This document shows, piece by piece, positions 33,165 through 45,184 of a stretch of 64,000 nt of DNA. Numbering within the stretch: position 1 is the first letter of the stretch; each line of letters starts with the position of its first letter. Made by a program: the position numbers and the translations under genes. Source of the DNA: Arion vulgaris (taxonomy: Eukaryota > Mollusca > Gastropoda > Stylommatophora > Arionidae); NCBI GenBank assembly GCA_020796225.1, contig CM036762.1, positions 53,664,240 to 53,728,239 of the forward strand, written 5' to 3'. The notes under the pieces are model-generated. The model worked only from the letters and a program-made list of their open reading frames with translations, searched no databases and was not told the origin of the DNA.

Positions 33165-33290
33165 TGCCGTGGTTCACAAGGGAAGCAAAGAATAGTAACA
33201 CTGCGACCTACTAGGCATGTTGTACGAGGCTACTAAGATAGGGTTCGGCTTGTGGCTGGCTACCCCATCCAATAGAAAACACTAACTACA
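33165..33290 (+). repeat. SINE B-like fragment with a different 3' body
   Basis: GTTCACAAGGGAAGCAAAG and AATAGTAACACTGCGACC are SINE B, but it continues GGCTTGTGGCTGGCTACCCC as in the 18.2 kb chimera (GTGTGGGACTAGCTACCCC). Confidence 0.5.
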
Positions 33291-33639
33291 AAATCTTACC
33301 CACCATTAACTTTTTATGAGTCTGGTCAGTGAGATAAAATGAAAACATTGAAAGGTCATCATGAATTATGGCCACTATGAAGTGTCTACTGATTGTTGCT
33401 GACACAAACAGATTTAAAATAAATTAATATAATGTGCCATAGAAATAATATGCATTTGTACTGCCATCAAATATTAAAGAGTAGGTATCCCGAACAAAGT
33501 TTTGCGATACACTATTTTTAAAATAAAGAACTCCCAGAAATTTCTTTTTAAATAAATTTGGTATCGATGAAACCATTAAAAAAAAATTGAATATATAGAA
33601 TGCAAAGATAAAATATTTCTTGCGCTGCACTTTTGTTTT

Positions 33640-33838
33640 TCCCGATCCAGAAGCACTTGAGCTTTCAGCTCTTCGGTTCAGTGCCATGAACATCGTAACC
33701 CTTTGGTTCGGTGCCACGAACACCGTAAATCTGGGGAATCTGTGGCTTTTCTGCCAGCCCGCGGAATTGAACCCGCACTCACAGAGGGCTAGTCACCCGC
33801 AGTCCAACGCGCTACGAACACGCTGGGCAGGCGGGGAC
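33640..33838 (-). repeat. SINE E, tRNA-headed
   Basis: The minus strand starts GCCTGCCCAGCGTGTTCGTA with A-box TAGCGCGTTGGACTGC and B-box GGTTCAATTCC, then the body with TTCGTGGCACCGAACC. Copies occur at 49,722-49,922 (minus) and 52,768-52,975 (plus). Confidence 0.75.
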
Positions 33839-34165
33839 TTTGAGTACTTAGGTGAACTAGGCAGAAACATGTGGTCCCTTGTATAAAGTATTACACCAAA
33901 AATAATAGTATATTATATTAGTGGGTAGGTCGAGTTTCAAAGGTCTGGTAAAAATATATTTAAAAGTCTAGGTTGTTTTGCAAATTTCAGGTATTATTGT
34001 TTGTCTTTGCCACAAGTTAAAAGTAAGTAAGTGCTCATTACTCCAAATATTAATACACACAGTCCTGTTGTCATTAGTCAACACACATTAAAGCATAATG
34101 CGGTTATAGTTGTGTATAAGCTTTAAATTGTAACAACCTCGGTACATGTTTACAGAGACTAAATT

Positions 34166-35260
34166 TCAGTAATTCTTATTGATACTGAACAACTCATCCA
34201 ATAGGCAATCCTTTTTAGCACTTATTTTTATATATGCATGTGCTCTAGCTATCTTGAATCTATACTCCATGGTTGATAAACAAAGGAGAAACCTCATCGC
34301 CACACAAGGTGTATCCCTAGTGCAACTGAGGATGATACGCATAGCTTCATTCTGTATTCTCTCAATTTGTATCTTACTAACAGTGAGGATGGTCACCGCA
34401 TATTTGATGGTTGAAAGAACCAGCACCTGATACAGGATGATAAGCAGCCGTTGCTCAATATTAGCAGCCGTCATATGACTCTCATTGTCTCCAGACTTTT
34501 ACATGTTTTGACAATTGCATGCTTCCTGAAACACAGGATGCGTTCAAATTTCACACACAAATTTTGCATCGATTTAGCTCCAGATAAACCAACACCGCAC
34601 AGTCTCACAATAGGTGTACATGCGTTAACAGTTTAGTTTAGTCGTCGGATCACCATCACTGCACGTCGAACAAATTAGTCCATAAGTGCTCCGATCTCTC
34701 CCTCAGTATGTCCATCAGCGGTGGCGACTAACGACACCGGTTCTTTGTTGGTTTATGCGTTAACAGTGTGATTATTAAGGGAGAACCATGTTACTGCTGC
34801 TTTTGTAAAATCAAATAGTACTCCAGAGACATCACACTAATCTGTGATGTGGTCAAGCTCCCTTGGTATCTCACCTGCAATTTCATTCCTGTCATTCCCC
34901 TGTCTATACACTAGAATGTTATCAGCAAATGACTATGTTCTACCTCTTCCATCAAGTAGCTGTTCTGTGAATGTCACCGTGTATATGTTGAATAAGACTG
35001 GCAAAAGAGGATAGCCCTGTGGCAAGCCTGAAGCTAGAGTCACTGGCTCAAATAACCAACCACCACAATGCAATACAGCATTCCTTTTGAACTGCGCAGC
35101 AACTATCCATCTTATGAATAGAGGGTGCACCTGGAGTTTGATAAGCTGGTGCATGAGAATGAGATAGGTGTGGTGCACTCTGTTATATGTGTCTTCCAAG
35201 TCCACCATCGCTGTACATGTTTTGATACCTGCATTAAAACCCTCAAAGACATCATTACAT
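34166..35260 (-). pseudogene. LINE reverse transcriptase, degenerate
   Basis: 35,208-34,933 reads MVDLEDTYNRVHH, HPLFIRWIVA and ASGLPQGYPLLPVLFNIYT, the RT palm up to the QG..LSP..FN motif. 34,474-34,166 reads LIILYQVLVLSTIKYAVTIL and IERIQNEAMRIILSCTRDTP, the Jockey/I-type C-terminal stretch. The catalytic YADD region between them is lost. Confidence 0.7.
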
Positions 35261-35299
35261 AGGCGAAGACCGCAACGTTACACGATGTTTAATTCCTAG

Positions 35300-36270
35300 A
35301 TCGGTAGGTAACTCGAGAGTGGGTGGGAAGATTGGCAACTTTCGTGGTCCTTCGCCAGTCAATGTACTACAATTTTCTCAAGAAGTTTGTCTGTTGTGTT
35401 TTGCATTGTAATAATTATGTAGCCAGCTATCTGGAAGCGATCTTTGTTAGGCTTCGGCAATTGTATTTAAACGTATTAGGTAGCTGTGGAGTACTGTGGA
35501 CTCGTGTGGAGCCACTCCTCCCTGATCTCAATGAGAACATATTTGAATGACGATAAACTAAACATTTCAATTACTTAGTATTACTATTATTAGTAACTAC
35601 TAACTAATGTTAAATGTAACTCTGCAGCGTTTGCCAATGCCAGTGGGTGGTGTGCGTGCAATTTATTGAATAAATGAAATTACAGAAATAAGAGTTTGAG
35701 TTGCAGTAACCGAGTTACTACTACATGTAGTTACTGAGTTAGAGAGTGACAGAGACTTAGAGACTAGGTCTAGAACAGTAAAAACAGTTGAGACAGAAAT
35801 GGAGATTATTAGTAAGTATGACACGATCTATGACTATGAGTCTGACTGAGTACTATACTTATACTATGATGAGTATGAGATACGATTTGTTATTACCGGA
35901 ACATATTTGCAGCAAGTAAAAAGTAAATTAGTTCGTGCTGTCACTATAACTCATCACTCTTGGTCCAAATGATAGTGTTTCTGTGTTTGGCACTGCTAAT
36001 TTCGCATTGTTTACAAACAATAAATAAACAATCTATAACATATAGCATTTAAATATTTCCGCCACTAATAATGGACGAATAGTAAGTGTTCGTTATTCGA
36101 ATTAAGTATTTGTTACTCGAATACCTATTATTGCTTATGGTATATTTGGCCACGGCAGGCGACATATTCTCTACGTCTATAAGTGTCTCCAAAACAGTTG
36201 TTTTATGTCAGGGAAGTAACACATCAACAATTATCACTTTAAATGGTAACCATCTAACACTAGTTTAAAA
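35300..36270. other. Unassigned AT-rich DNA
   Basis: No coding frame, repeat or RNA that I can support. Confidence 0.3.
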
Positions 36271-36282
36271 AAATGTGCTATC

Positions 36283-36820
36283 TTGAGTCCATGGTCCCTA
36301 CCAGCTTTTCACTTGATGAAGAAATCAACGCTCGTATGTGCGGCTACTACATATTCGGCAAACTATCAAAGTGAGCGTGGGACAAAATTAACATTGCAGA
36401 CGAAGATTCAAATATATCATGCCTGTGTAATTAGTTCTTTACTATATGGCCCAGAAACATGGACAGCCTCCTTAAGACACGAGAGGAAACTTAACATCTT
36501 TCATCTTCAATGTCTCCGCAAGATTATGAACATTAGGTGGTACGACAAGATAACCAACTCCTGCAACGTGCAAATCTACCTTCCATCATGGGCATGCTCA
36601 GCAGCGGACGACTAAGATGGTTGGGGCATGTGAGAAGAATGGAAACTTGTTGCATACCAGAACAAATGTTGTTCTGTGAACTTTCGGAGGGCACCAGGGC
36701 AGACCACTGCTCCGATATATAAAGATCTGCGAAGCCTCAATGAAAAACTTTTCAACAGGTCCCAGCACATGGGAAAAACTAGCTGATGACAGAGTTGTGT
36801 GGAAAGCGATATTACGCAAG
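36283..36820 (+). pseudogene. LINE RT C-terminal fragment
   Basis: It reads KIQIYHACVISSLLYGPETW, RKLNIFHLQCLRKIMNIRW and, in another frame, MGMLSSGRLRWLGHVRRME. These are post-RT signatures of APE LINEs; two frameshifts are evident. Confidence 0.7.
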
Positions 36821-36949
36821 GGCGCAGTCTTTTGAGAAGAGACACGTATGAGCTGAAAGACAAGAGAGAAAAGCGAAAATTCAGAAGTTGTAACAGTAAA
36901 ACAGTTGCTTAATGACCGTCTGTAAAGACGAAACAGGCCATTTATATAT

Positions 36950-37078
36950 GACCCGTGTAGAAGTCTATGCGTTTAGGGGCCTACAAAACCAATGTGCAAC
37001 GTATACACGTTCTTGGCAAAGATCAAACATATCACAAAGATTGATTAAAGTTGGTTGTAAGGAACGAACGCAAGAAGA
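36950..37078 (+). repeat. SINE A, 5'-truncated
   Basis: Begins at CGTGTAGAAGTCTATGCG and runs to GAACGAACGCAAGAAG. Confidence 0.7.
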
Positions 37079-37189
37079 TATATGACCCATAAAGCACAGA
37101 TCAAACTTTACATCCTAATAGCTCATAGATGCTTTTCGAGTGTATGTTTGCTCTTGTATGTCCGCCAATTTTGAAACTTGGTGTTTCAG

Positions 37190-37900
37190 ACTTTACATCG
37201 TACTTTATTAAGGGAGAACCATGATTGCACAGCTTTAGTTTGGTTTATCGTTGCACCAGAGACGTCGCACTAGGCTATGATGCGGTCCAGTTCTTCCTGT
37301 AGCTTATAGCAATTTCAATCCTGTTTCTCCCGTCTGTACACCATGATGTCGACTACAAATTACAGTGTCCTTCCCCCACCAGACAGTTGCTGCTTCGTAA
37401 TCATTATGTCACCTGTATATTTCCCGGGGCTCGCAAAGGAGCAAAGAATAGTAACACTTAGGCTCGGAGCACATACAAATCACAAAGAGTGGTTAACAAG
37501 TGGTCGATTTGGAGCGTTCGAAGAAGAAGTAGTAATCATTATGTGAGCAACTTGAATAGTATTTGAAAATAGTGGTACCCTGGGGTAAGCCTGGTGAAAT
37601 TGATGTCGGCACGGAGTATTAATAACCACATCCGAGTGCTACTTTTCTCTCGAACAAGACACTTGTAATTCATGAACAGAGGGTCGATTTTGAGTAGCGT
37701 TAGAATAAGTATAAAGTACGTGATTGGAACTTTGTTCTAGGCATCCTCGAGATCAATTACAATAGCGCATGTCTCCAATAGAAAACATGTCATGTAATGT
37801 CATAGCTACTTTTAACGTATTCCTTGCATTTGTGAATGAGAGTGCCACTTTTAAAACTTGTTGCTATAACAACTGATGGGTGCGCTTCAGTGACTGGTAA
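37190..37900 (-). pseudogene. Second copy of the 34-35 kb LINE, interrupted by SINE B
   Basis: ATTAAGGGAGAACCATG, CCAGAGACGTCGCACTA and TGATGCGGTCCAGTTCTTCC parallel 34,780-34,870. A short SINE B (about 37,418-37,530) sits inside, bounded by AATCATTATGT on both sides. Confidence 0.55.
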
Positions 37901-37999
37901 ACCAGAACCAACTATAAACATATTAGAGTTGGCTGTGGGTAAACACAGTGTGAAGCGTTATTTTGTTTCCACAAATCGATCGTTTGCCGTCACCTAACT

Positions 38000-38170
38000 C
38001 GCCATACATCAATTGCTTTGAGATGCGTTTATCATGCATTCGCGCAACGTGACCGATCATATCACCTGGACCTCTTCTGCAGTCATACATAAACCACTAG
38101 TCGCATCTTGAATCCATCGTATCCGTGTTCTTCCACTTTTCCTTCTAACCTATAACAGAGAGAGGAATTT
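38000..38170 (-). pseudogene. LINE C-terminal scrap
   Basis: The minus-strand text (GRHGYDGFKMRL, DPGDMIGHVARMH) is typical of LINE tails. Confidence 0.35.
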
Positions 38171-38440
38171 CGACTGACTGTTAGTGGGGCAAAGTTCTAC
38201 TTAAAACAAACTATTGAACGACGAGGATATAAAATGAATATTACTTTATTTCAGAGGCAACATTTATACAACTTTGTTATAATATTATAAAACTGTTATA
38301 TTCAATAATGTACAAATATTCAAAACAGGATATATGTTTTTGAACATAAATGTTACAGAAGAGTCCTCCGTTTATCAAGGACAGAGAAGAGAACAAATAG
38401 ATCTATCTAGAAAGAGTATAACATCAAAGAAAACTGACGG

Positions 38441-38630
38441 ATGCTACCAATAAAAATGAGAAAAATAAAGTATTTTGGACATATCAAGAGACATGAAGGG
38501 TTGGCAAAGACCGTTATAGAAGGAGGCATCCCGGTAAAGAGGAGAAGAGGAAGACCACGTAGAAGATGGATGCAGAGGCGTACAAATTTATCTTGCCTAC
38601 GAGAGAGAGAAATTCCGAAGGTATGTTAGG
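38441..38630 (+). pseudogene. LINE C-terminal fragment
   Basis: It reads RKIKYFGHIKRHEGLAKTVI then EGGIPVKRRRGRPRRRWM, the Arg-rich terminal segment. Confidence 0.6.
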
Positions 38631-38639
38631 GATGCGAAA

Positions 38640-39560
38640 TTCTGCACAGGATAAGCTATTTGACGAGAACAAACAAAAATGATATATTCAGTAATATAGA
38701 AATAATAATATATTCAGTAGCATATACATTGGGATATAGTTTACAAAGCCAGATAAGACAATATTCGGTTCACAAATATGTTCAATATATACACTGAAAA
38801 TGCAATGATAAATATAAGAGAACACCGAAAGTGTATTTTTTTTTAAAAAGTCCTTCTATATTCGAAGGAAAAGAAATACACCAACTTTGATATCCAGACA
38901 ACACGGTACTATTATTAACAACAATTTTTAATTTATGACAAGAGAAAAACACAATTTATGTATCAATGCAAGTCCTTTGCTATAGTTTTAATCAGCAAAT
39001 TGTTTTAGCCATTTCTGCCGAACAATAGATGATAGTAAAAAAAAAAATGAAAGAAGATAAAGTGATCTGACTTATGATGGTGGAGGCTGCCTTCTGCTAT
39101 GCTGACACATAACTTGAGAAAGTAATTTTAGTAACAGAATTACGAGAGCAAATTGGTTCCGAACATCAGAGAAACTCGATAGAATGACTATGTTCTGGAT
39201 GTTATCAGCCTCTAGTTAGTCAGTCCCTTAGGTGGCTAGACGCAGGCTCGTGCCGTGCTATGATGCAAAGAGGTGGTCGTATCAGGCGGAACCGTAAGGG
39301 GAGGGCGGCTGCGTAAGCAGCGAAATCAATACACAATTGAAGGTTATTTTAAAAAAAACCATTTAAGGGATGGCATTTTGAAGACTTGCATCATACTGAG
39401 AAAATATACCGCACGGCCCTGGCTAGACTTGGGGGTGGGTGGGGGGTGACAAATGTAAAAACTGGTAGCAAATGGTGATAGTAAAGATCGTAAAGTCTCC
39501 TGATAGCTTGAGCTAAGTAAGACAAATAACGTTTACAAATGATAGCAAAATAACAATACG
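38640..39560. other. Unassigned AT-rich DNA
   Basis: No supported feature. Confidence 0.3.
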
Positions 39561-39563
39561 GGG

Positions 39564-39695
39564 TTAACATGTAAAATCATCCACAATTATAAACATGGCT
39601 TTGGTAAACGATAATGTACAGGTCTGTATCACCACATAAGCACATTGAATAGTGCCAAAGTTACGCAGGACATTTTTAGGCCGGAAACTGCAAAC
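39564..39695 (-). pseudogene. Penelope-like element fragment
   Basis: It reads GTIQCAYVVIQTCTLSF and TKAMFIIVDDFTC. The better copy at 42.5 kb has GTIQCGRRRCNTCAYVIQTR and FPKATFVVEDSFTC. Confidence 0.65.
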
Positions 39696-39769
39696 CAAGA
39701 TGTCCTTAAAATTCTTATCCGTCCATATGAGACTAAATAAAGACAACACTGGATATGATTATGGAAAAG

Positions 39770-40065
39770 ACTCCATCAAAGACCTAAGCAGAACAGACCA
39801 GGTCATTATATTTCGACTACGCACCGGACACTGCAGACTCAACAAACACTTATACAGACTAGGAATAAGTCAAACAGCTCTCTGCCAGTGTCAGCAGGTG
39901 GAACAGACACCGGAGCATATCCTGCAAGACTGTCCTCTCCTGGGTGAGCTGAGAAGCAACGTGTGGCCACACCCAGTCGACCTGAAAACTAAGCTTTGGG
40001 GAAACCTGACAGACCTGAAGCTGACTGCCCAGTTTGTGGTCCACAGTAAATTAAGCGCATGACTA
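39770..40065 (+). pseudogene. RNase H-type LINE, C-terminal ORF
   Basis: It reads SIKDLSRTDQVIIFRLRTGH, CRLNKHLYRLG, TPEHILQDCPLLGELRS and KLWGNLTDLKLTAQFV. It is the least damaged copy of this C-terminus in the window and has a clean stop. Confidence 0.7.
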
Positions 40066-40129
40066 GAGATCGCTGAAGAATAAGAAATACCTCGGAGTCC
40101 TGGTAACATCAGAAGGCAGATGCAGATCA

Positions 40130-40640
40130 AAAATTAAAGAACAGGATAGGGCAGACCAAAGCAGAGTTCCAGAAAATGCGAAGCATTATATGCAACAAGA
40201 CATTGTCAATTTAGAGCAAAATGACAGACAGTTATACAGTGCTACATAGAACCAATACTGACATGTGGATTCGAGTCAAGGACAATAAACAAAGAGATTG
40301 AAAAAAATCTCGGTGGCCACAGAGATGTGATTTTACTGAAGTATGATGATAATGTCATGGACTGCTAAAATGACTAATGTTGAGGTGTTGAAAGAGGTCA
40401 AGACACAGAGAAAACTTATTATCAATATAAGAAAGAGGCAATCAACATTTTTAGGACATGTGATGAGGAAGGAAGGTTTAGAACACATTGCAACAACCGG
40501 TAAAATCGAGGGGAGACGAGACAGAGGAAGACAGAGAGAAATATTTGTGGATAGCTTGACTTCATGACACTGAAGAGCGTCAACATCTGAGATAATATCA
40601 AACACCAGAGACAGAAATTTGTGGGAATCCATGATTGCCT
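40130..40640 (+). pseudogene. LINE RT C-terminal fragment
   Basis: NVEVLKEVKTQRKLIINIRK, RQSTFLGHVMRKEGLEHI and EGRRDRGRQREIFVD match the minus-strand remnant at 16.3 kb. Confidence 0.6.
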
Positions 40641-41089
40641 AAGCCAGCCGGCATGGCACCTGATGAAGATGAGTAGCTGACAATCATAGTATGATGCAGG
40701 TAAAGTGAAAATTGACTAGATTAGAGCATATCTATCAAGAGAAAGAATCCGCTCTGTCTGTTACATCTCAAAGCGTCCAGATGCTGTAAAGAAAATGATA
40801 CAAATATAAAACTTTCATCAACAAATACCAAAAAAAGCAATGCAATTTGACCTGCATAATGTTAATTATCTTAGACTTTGAAAATAAATCAAATCTAGAA
40901 AAAAAATTAGAATATTTAACTCCAATGTTAAAACAGTTGTGCTGCGTATGCGTTATAAACATGTAAAACGACTTAAACAATAACTAATACATTGCTGACA
41001 TTCGTCTAAAAGTTAATTGCATATCCTTTACAGGACTTTGCGAATCAACCCCAGCTTTTAACGCTGTTTGTGATTTTTCTAGGCATTAT

Positions 41090-41245
41090 TTCGTTCAGTA
41101 ATTTGCCATTGCTTTCTGAACGGGTGGTGCCATCGTCCTTTGTAAAAATCCACGCGAACCAAACTGTCCGCAGCGTGATTCGAACTCAGAACGTCGGGGT
41201 TAATAGACCGAGTCACTATCCACTAAGCCACAGACGCCACCATCT
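41090..41245 (-). repeat. tRNA-headed SINE
   Basis: The minus strand starts GGTGGCGTCTGTGGCTTAGT, with A-box TGGCTTAGTGG and B-box AGTTCGAATCAC. The same unit recurs at 52,980-53,135. Confidence 0.7.
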
Positions 41246-42017
41246 ACTGCATAGATTCCCAAACTTTTTCGGCCTACCGCTCACTTTGCACAACATAAAC
41301 TTTGTAACTCCCCCTCCACATTATAACAGTTTGCCAACGCCCCTCCCACATATATACATGCTCTATTTTCTCTTTGACATAGAAAATTGATATATATTTC
41401 TGTAATACATTGTCAATTTTCAAATGATTATATACATGAAATAGAAAATTGATGAAAAAATGGATCGTGTAAGACGGGCACAAGCTGAATTAAAATGCAG
41501 AATTCAAATTTAAAATGATTATTAAATCGCAAAATCACGGAAATAATTTATTTTAATATATTTATTATTAATTTCTTCTTTAAGGAGCCACCGACCCCTA
41601 ATCGCCTGAACACTCCCGAAATACTTTTGAACCCACTACCGACCCTCTAGAACGCTCCAGCGCTCACTGGGGGTACCGCCCACTTTGTAAAACGCTGATC
41701 TACTGCTATCTGAATAGGGGAAGACTGCAGTAAAACTTGGTAAATAGTGAAACACGTACAAACAAAGTACTATAGTTTTACAAAATACATAAACAGTGAC
41801 GATAAACAGCAACGTTTCGACCAACAAGGCCTTTATCAAGCAAACGAACAAACAGGAGTGACAAATTAAAATGAAACACATATGGACGACCAAATACCAA
41901 CGTAGCTAAGGAAAATCTGGAATAAAACGAATAACGAAATAAATGTAACACAAAAAACACACATAAAAACTAGAAATAGAAAAGAAACAATGAAACATCT
42001 AGTAAATATATAACTTG

Positions 42018-42162
42018 AATACATGCAACATATACCCATATAGATTATAAAGCATGGGAAGAGAAAGTACTAAGAAGCATAAGAATGTAATACATGCAAC
42101 ATATACCCATAGAGATTACAAAGCATGGGAAGAGAAAGTACTAAGAAGCATAAGAATGTAAT
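42018..42162. repeat. Two ~72-bp direct repeats in the PLE 3' flank
   Basis: ATACATGCAACATATACCCA...AGAAGCATAAGAATGTAATA is present twice in tandem. Confidence 0.9.
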
Positions 42163-42420
42163 ACGTTGAGCCCGCGTGGTCGCAAGGTACCATACAAAGA
42201 AATCAACCGATTCTCCAGAGCAAATCGACTACGATCATCAGAGGAACATGATCGGATGGCTGTGACCTGGACATCGCAAGCTCCTGAATGGCCAGTATCA
42301 TTGAAATGGGTAGCTACAGGGGTCACAGAGCATTGGCGTATATCGCGCAAGTGTTGGGCGAATCGGTCACTGAGTCTCCTGCCGGTTTCCCAATATAGGC
42401 CTTGTTGCACCGCTTGCAGA
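42141..42420 (-). pseudogene. GIY-YIG endonuclease domain of the Penelope-like element
   Basis: It reads YWETGRRLSDRFAQHLRDIR, VATHFNDTGHS, then RFALENRLISLYGTLRPRGL. It has the conserved Arg, the HFN motif and the Glu in ENRLI that binds metal. The first strand (GIY) is broken at the frameshift; LYWETG stands where YIGETG is expected. Confidence 0.85.
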
Positions 42421-43472
42421 TAATGGCATAGATAATATTACGGACTCGCACGTGAAACTGTCTTCAACAACGAACGTGGCTTTTGGAAAAGACACCGTGC
42501 GGGTCTGTATTACATAAGCACAAGTGTTGCAGCGCCGACGGCCACACTGGATGGTGCCAAAATGACTCTGGATGTTAGGCTTGAGGCGAATGTGAACCAA
42601 CATATCCTTAAGGCTTCTGTCCCGTCTGTACGCCACCAAAGGATAGTGTTGGAAGATTGAACGTGTATCAGGATCAGCCTGAAGAATGGAGAGATGACGG
42701 AATAAGACTTTCTTCACAAGGGAACTATGAGGGTGGAAAGTTAAGACAAGTATCACCCTGTCAGAATTGGAAGTTCTATGCTGGTTAGAGAGAGCCTCCT
42801 GGCGAGAAATTTGCTGAACGCGCCGCATAGCAGAAGCAAGCACCTTATCCGGGTATAAGCGCTTACGAAAGAAATCCAGCATCTCGTGAGCTCTATCGAG
42901 GAAATCGTCGTCCTCGCTACAGAGGCGACGAAGGCGCAAGAGTTGAGAGAATGGTAAAGAGTCACGACAAGCCTGGGAATGGGAAGAGGTATAAAGAAGA
43001 AAACTATGTGCATCAGTAGGCTTGTAGTATACTGATGTAGTGATGGTGGATAGGCTGATAGTGATAGTGATGTCAAGAAAGTTGACACAAGAGGTAGAGA
43101 TGTGAGATGTAAACCGAATAGCCGGATTGAAGACATTAATGAAATTAATGAAGCGTGACAAATCGGCTTCAGGCATATCGGTAATGCCAATACAATCATC
43201 AATGTATCTATGATACACAGACGGAAGAGGGCCATCATAGGAATTCCATACTAGGTGTTCAAGATGACCCATGAATAGACAAGCATAACTGGGTCCCATT
43301 TTAGTACCCATGGCGACCCCACTGATCTGCTCAAAGAACTGGTCATTGAACTGAAAGGAGTTGAGAGTTAGAACTAGTTCTGCAAGACGAAGGAGAGCCG
43401 AGGTGGAGACAAGTGGGTTAGTTCTCCTGTCGAGAAAGAACTGGAGAGCTTGAAGTCCGTCGGAATGAGGTA
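42367..43472 (-). pseudogene. Penelope-type reverse transcriptase, C-terminal half
   Basis: It reads LQALQFFLDRRTNPLVST, FNDQFFEQISGVAMGTKMGP (motif 4), YHRYIDDCIGI with YIDD catalytic Asp residues, VNFLDITITI, VYYKPTDAHSFLLYTSSH and the linker GTIQCGRRRCNTCAYVI. These are textbook PLE motifs. The N-terminal part is missing. Confidence 0.88.
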
Positions 43473-43572
43473 TACTGCTATCTGCACAGAATAGAGGGAA
43501 TCAGAGTCACAAAGAACCAGCTAGATCTCAGTGAACCAAGTGGTAAAGAAATATTCTGGCGCTGAATCTTAA

Positions 43573-44252
43573 GAAAATCAGAGGGGAATAAAACAAGAAT
43601 GGCCCTGTCTTAGAATCCGCAGGGAAAACGAGTGATAAAACAAAAACAAACTTATAAATAAAATAAAATAAAACATGCAAGAAAGTCGTTGTGGGGGTCA
43701 ATTAATGAAAAGATTGTTAAATTGTTACCTTATATATTCCCAAAAAGCTTTTTTGACCGAATTTTGAGGGCATTTTACCTAAAAATTTATAAAACATTTA
43801 ATATATCCTTAAAAGCATGTGTAATATTTTAGATATTACAATTGCTCACCTTAGAGGGAAAACTGAATTCATTTACATTCATTAGATTCAGAGCCTTAGG
43901 GATTTGCAATTTTGTGTTTTGCGGCCATTTTGTATTGTTTCCATGGCAACGCTTTGACATTTTTTGTAAACTAACCTTTTTCTAATCTTCTAAGTCATAA
44001 TCTGTCAAAATGGTTATACAAATTTTACATTAATATGAAAACAACAAAAATAGCTTATTGTCCATCATACTACCGAATCCCTCCCGAAAATCAGAGGGGA
44101 ATAAAACAAGAATGGTCCTGTCTTGGAATCCCCAGGGAAAACGAGTGATAAAACAAAAACAAAATTATAAATTAAATTAAATTAAAAATGTGCAAGAAAG
44201 TCGTTTTGGGGGTCAATTAATGAAAAGATTGTTAAATTGTTACCTTATATAT
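43573..44252. repeat. ~168-bp direct repeats 513 bp apart
   Basis: 43,573-43,740 and 44,086-44,252 are near-identical (GAAAATCAGAGGGGAATAAA to TGTTACCTTATATAT). The unique spacer is AT-rich and non-coding. It could be a two-copy tandem duplication or the terminal repeats of a small non-autonomous element; no primer-binding site is recognised. Confidence 0.8.
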
Positions 44253-45184
44253 TTCCGTAGATGATTTCGCCTTGGTCATCTTGTTCATTTTCATAGTCAT
44301 ACTGTTCTCTTGAGAAAGATGTCTGGCAGGGATTCACAACTGAAAAAGTATAGTAATATCGATGTGTTAGTGGTTTAACTTAATACAGTCCAACACACAT
44401 CTGTCGATTATGTAATACAACAAATGAATTAAAACCACATCATTCGGGGCCATACGCGCAATTAAATATGGGACAAGGCAGAACCATGGTCAGTGAGTTA
44501 GCACTACTTCACCTCCCCGTGGTGGCACTTGAAACAGATTACAGTTTTATAGTAGTCTGGTAGAAGCAGGTAAGGATAACAGGAAAGCTACTTTACAGTA
44601 GAGATAGTCGTGCAAGCGTATCTACGCAAGGTATAAGGTTCGGATCGCGCAATAGATGAGCATTATCATAGAATGACTGCTTATACGATTTACACGATTT
44701 CTAATGACAGCGTCTAGAAGTCGATAGTTGGTGCAGATAAAATTAAATAGTCCGACACAGTTATTCTGTCAAACGGGCCAAAGGTGTCTACAAGGGAAAG
44801 GTACGCTACATACGCAGCCTAACTATTTGATCGTACCAGTTTCCCGGTATTGGAAAATTCGGTCAATTTTTTTTTTCGTTCCTCAATCTGGAAAACAATT
44901 CATGGCGCAAGTTATTAATTCCTGGAAAGACGTCAACAATATGCCCCAGCAGTGTCGTCTCGAACGATACGACATACTGAGAGGTGTGACGTAATGAAAT
45001 ATATGACGTACTGAGATATACGTATGTATCGATTCCTTCCTGCCAGTAATGGCTGACACATTCCGTTTCTGATGACATTTTTTAGGAGTTTGTTCTCTAG
45101 ACAGTTGCAGTTCCTTGCGGAGATCTGTATGGAATCGTCAGACTCTAAGTGATTTCAGCTTTCTGTCGACGGGTTTACCTGTCG

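Larger units (their letters stand above)
41713..43472 (-). mobile_element. Penelope-like element, 5'-truncated
   Basis: Flanked by an exact 12-bp repeat TACTGCTATCTG at 41,701-41,712 and 43,473-43,484. The minus strand encodes the second half of a Penelope-type reverse transcriptase, then a GIY-YIG domain, then about 430 bp of 3' flank with the CTTGATAAAGGCC...GAAACG motif. The reading frame is open right from the truncation point, so the insertion is fairly recent. One frameshift separates the RT from the endonuclease. Confidence 0.88.

Noticed and set aside
33424..33600. Upstream exon of gene 1 in the minus frame KYFIFAFYIFNFFLM
   Set aside because: Composition is that of AT-rich intron, and the N-terminal part is SINE E.
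36086..36268. 60-residue membrane-like frame
   Set aside because: Short, AT-rich, no splice sites or homology that I can see.
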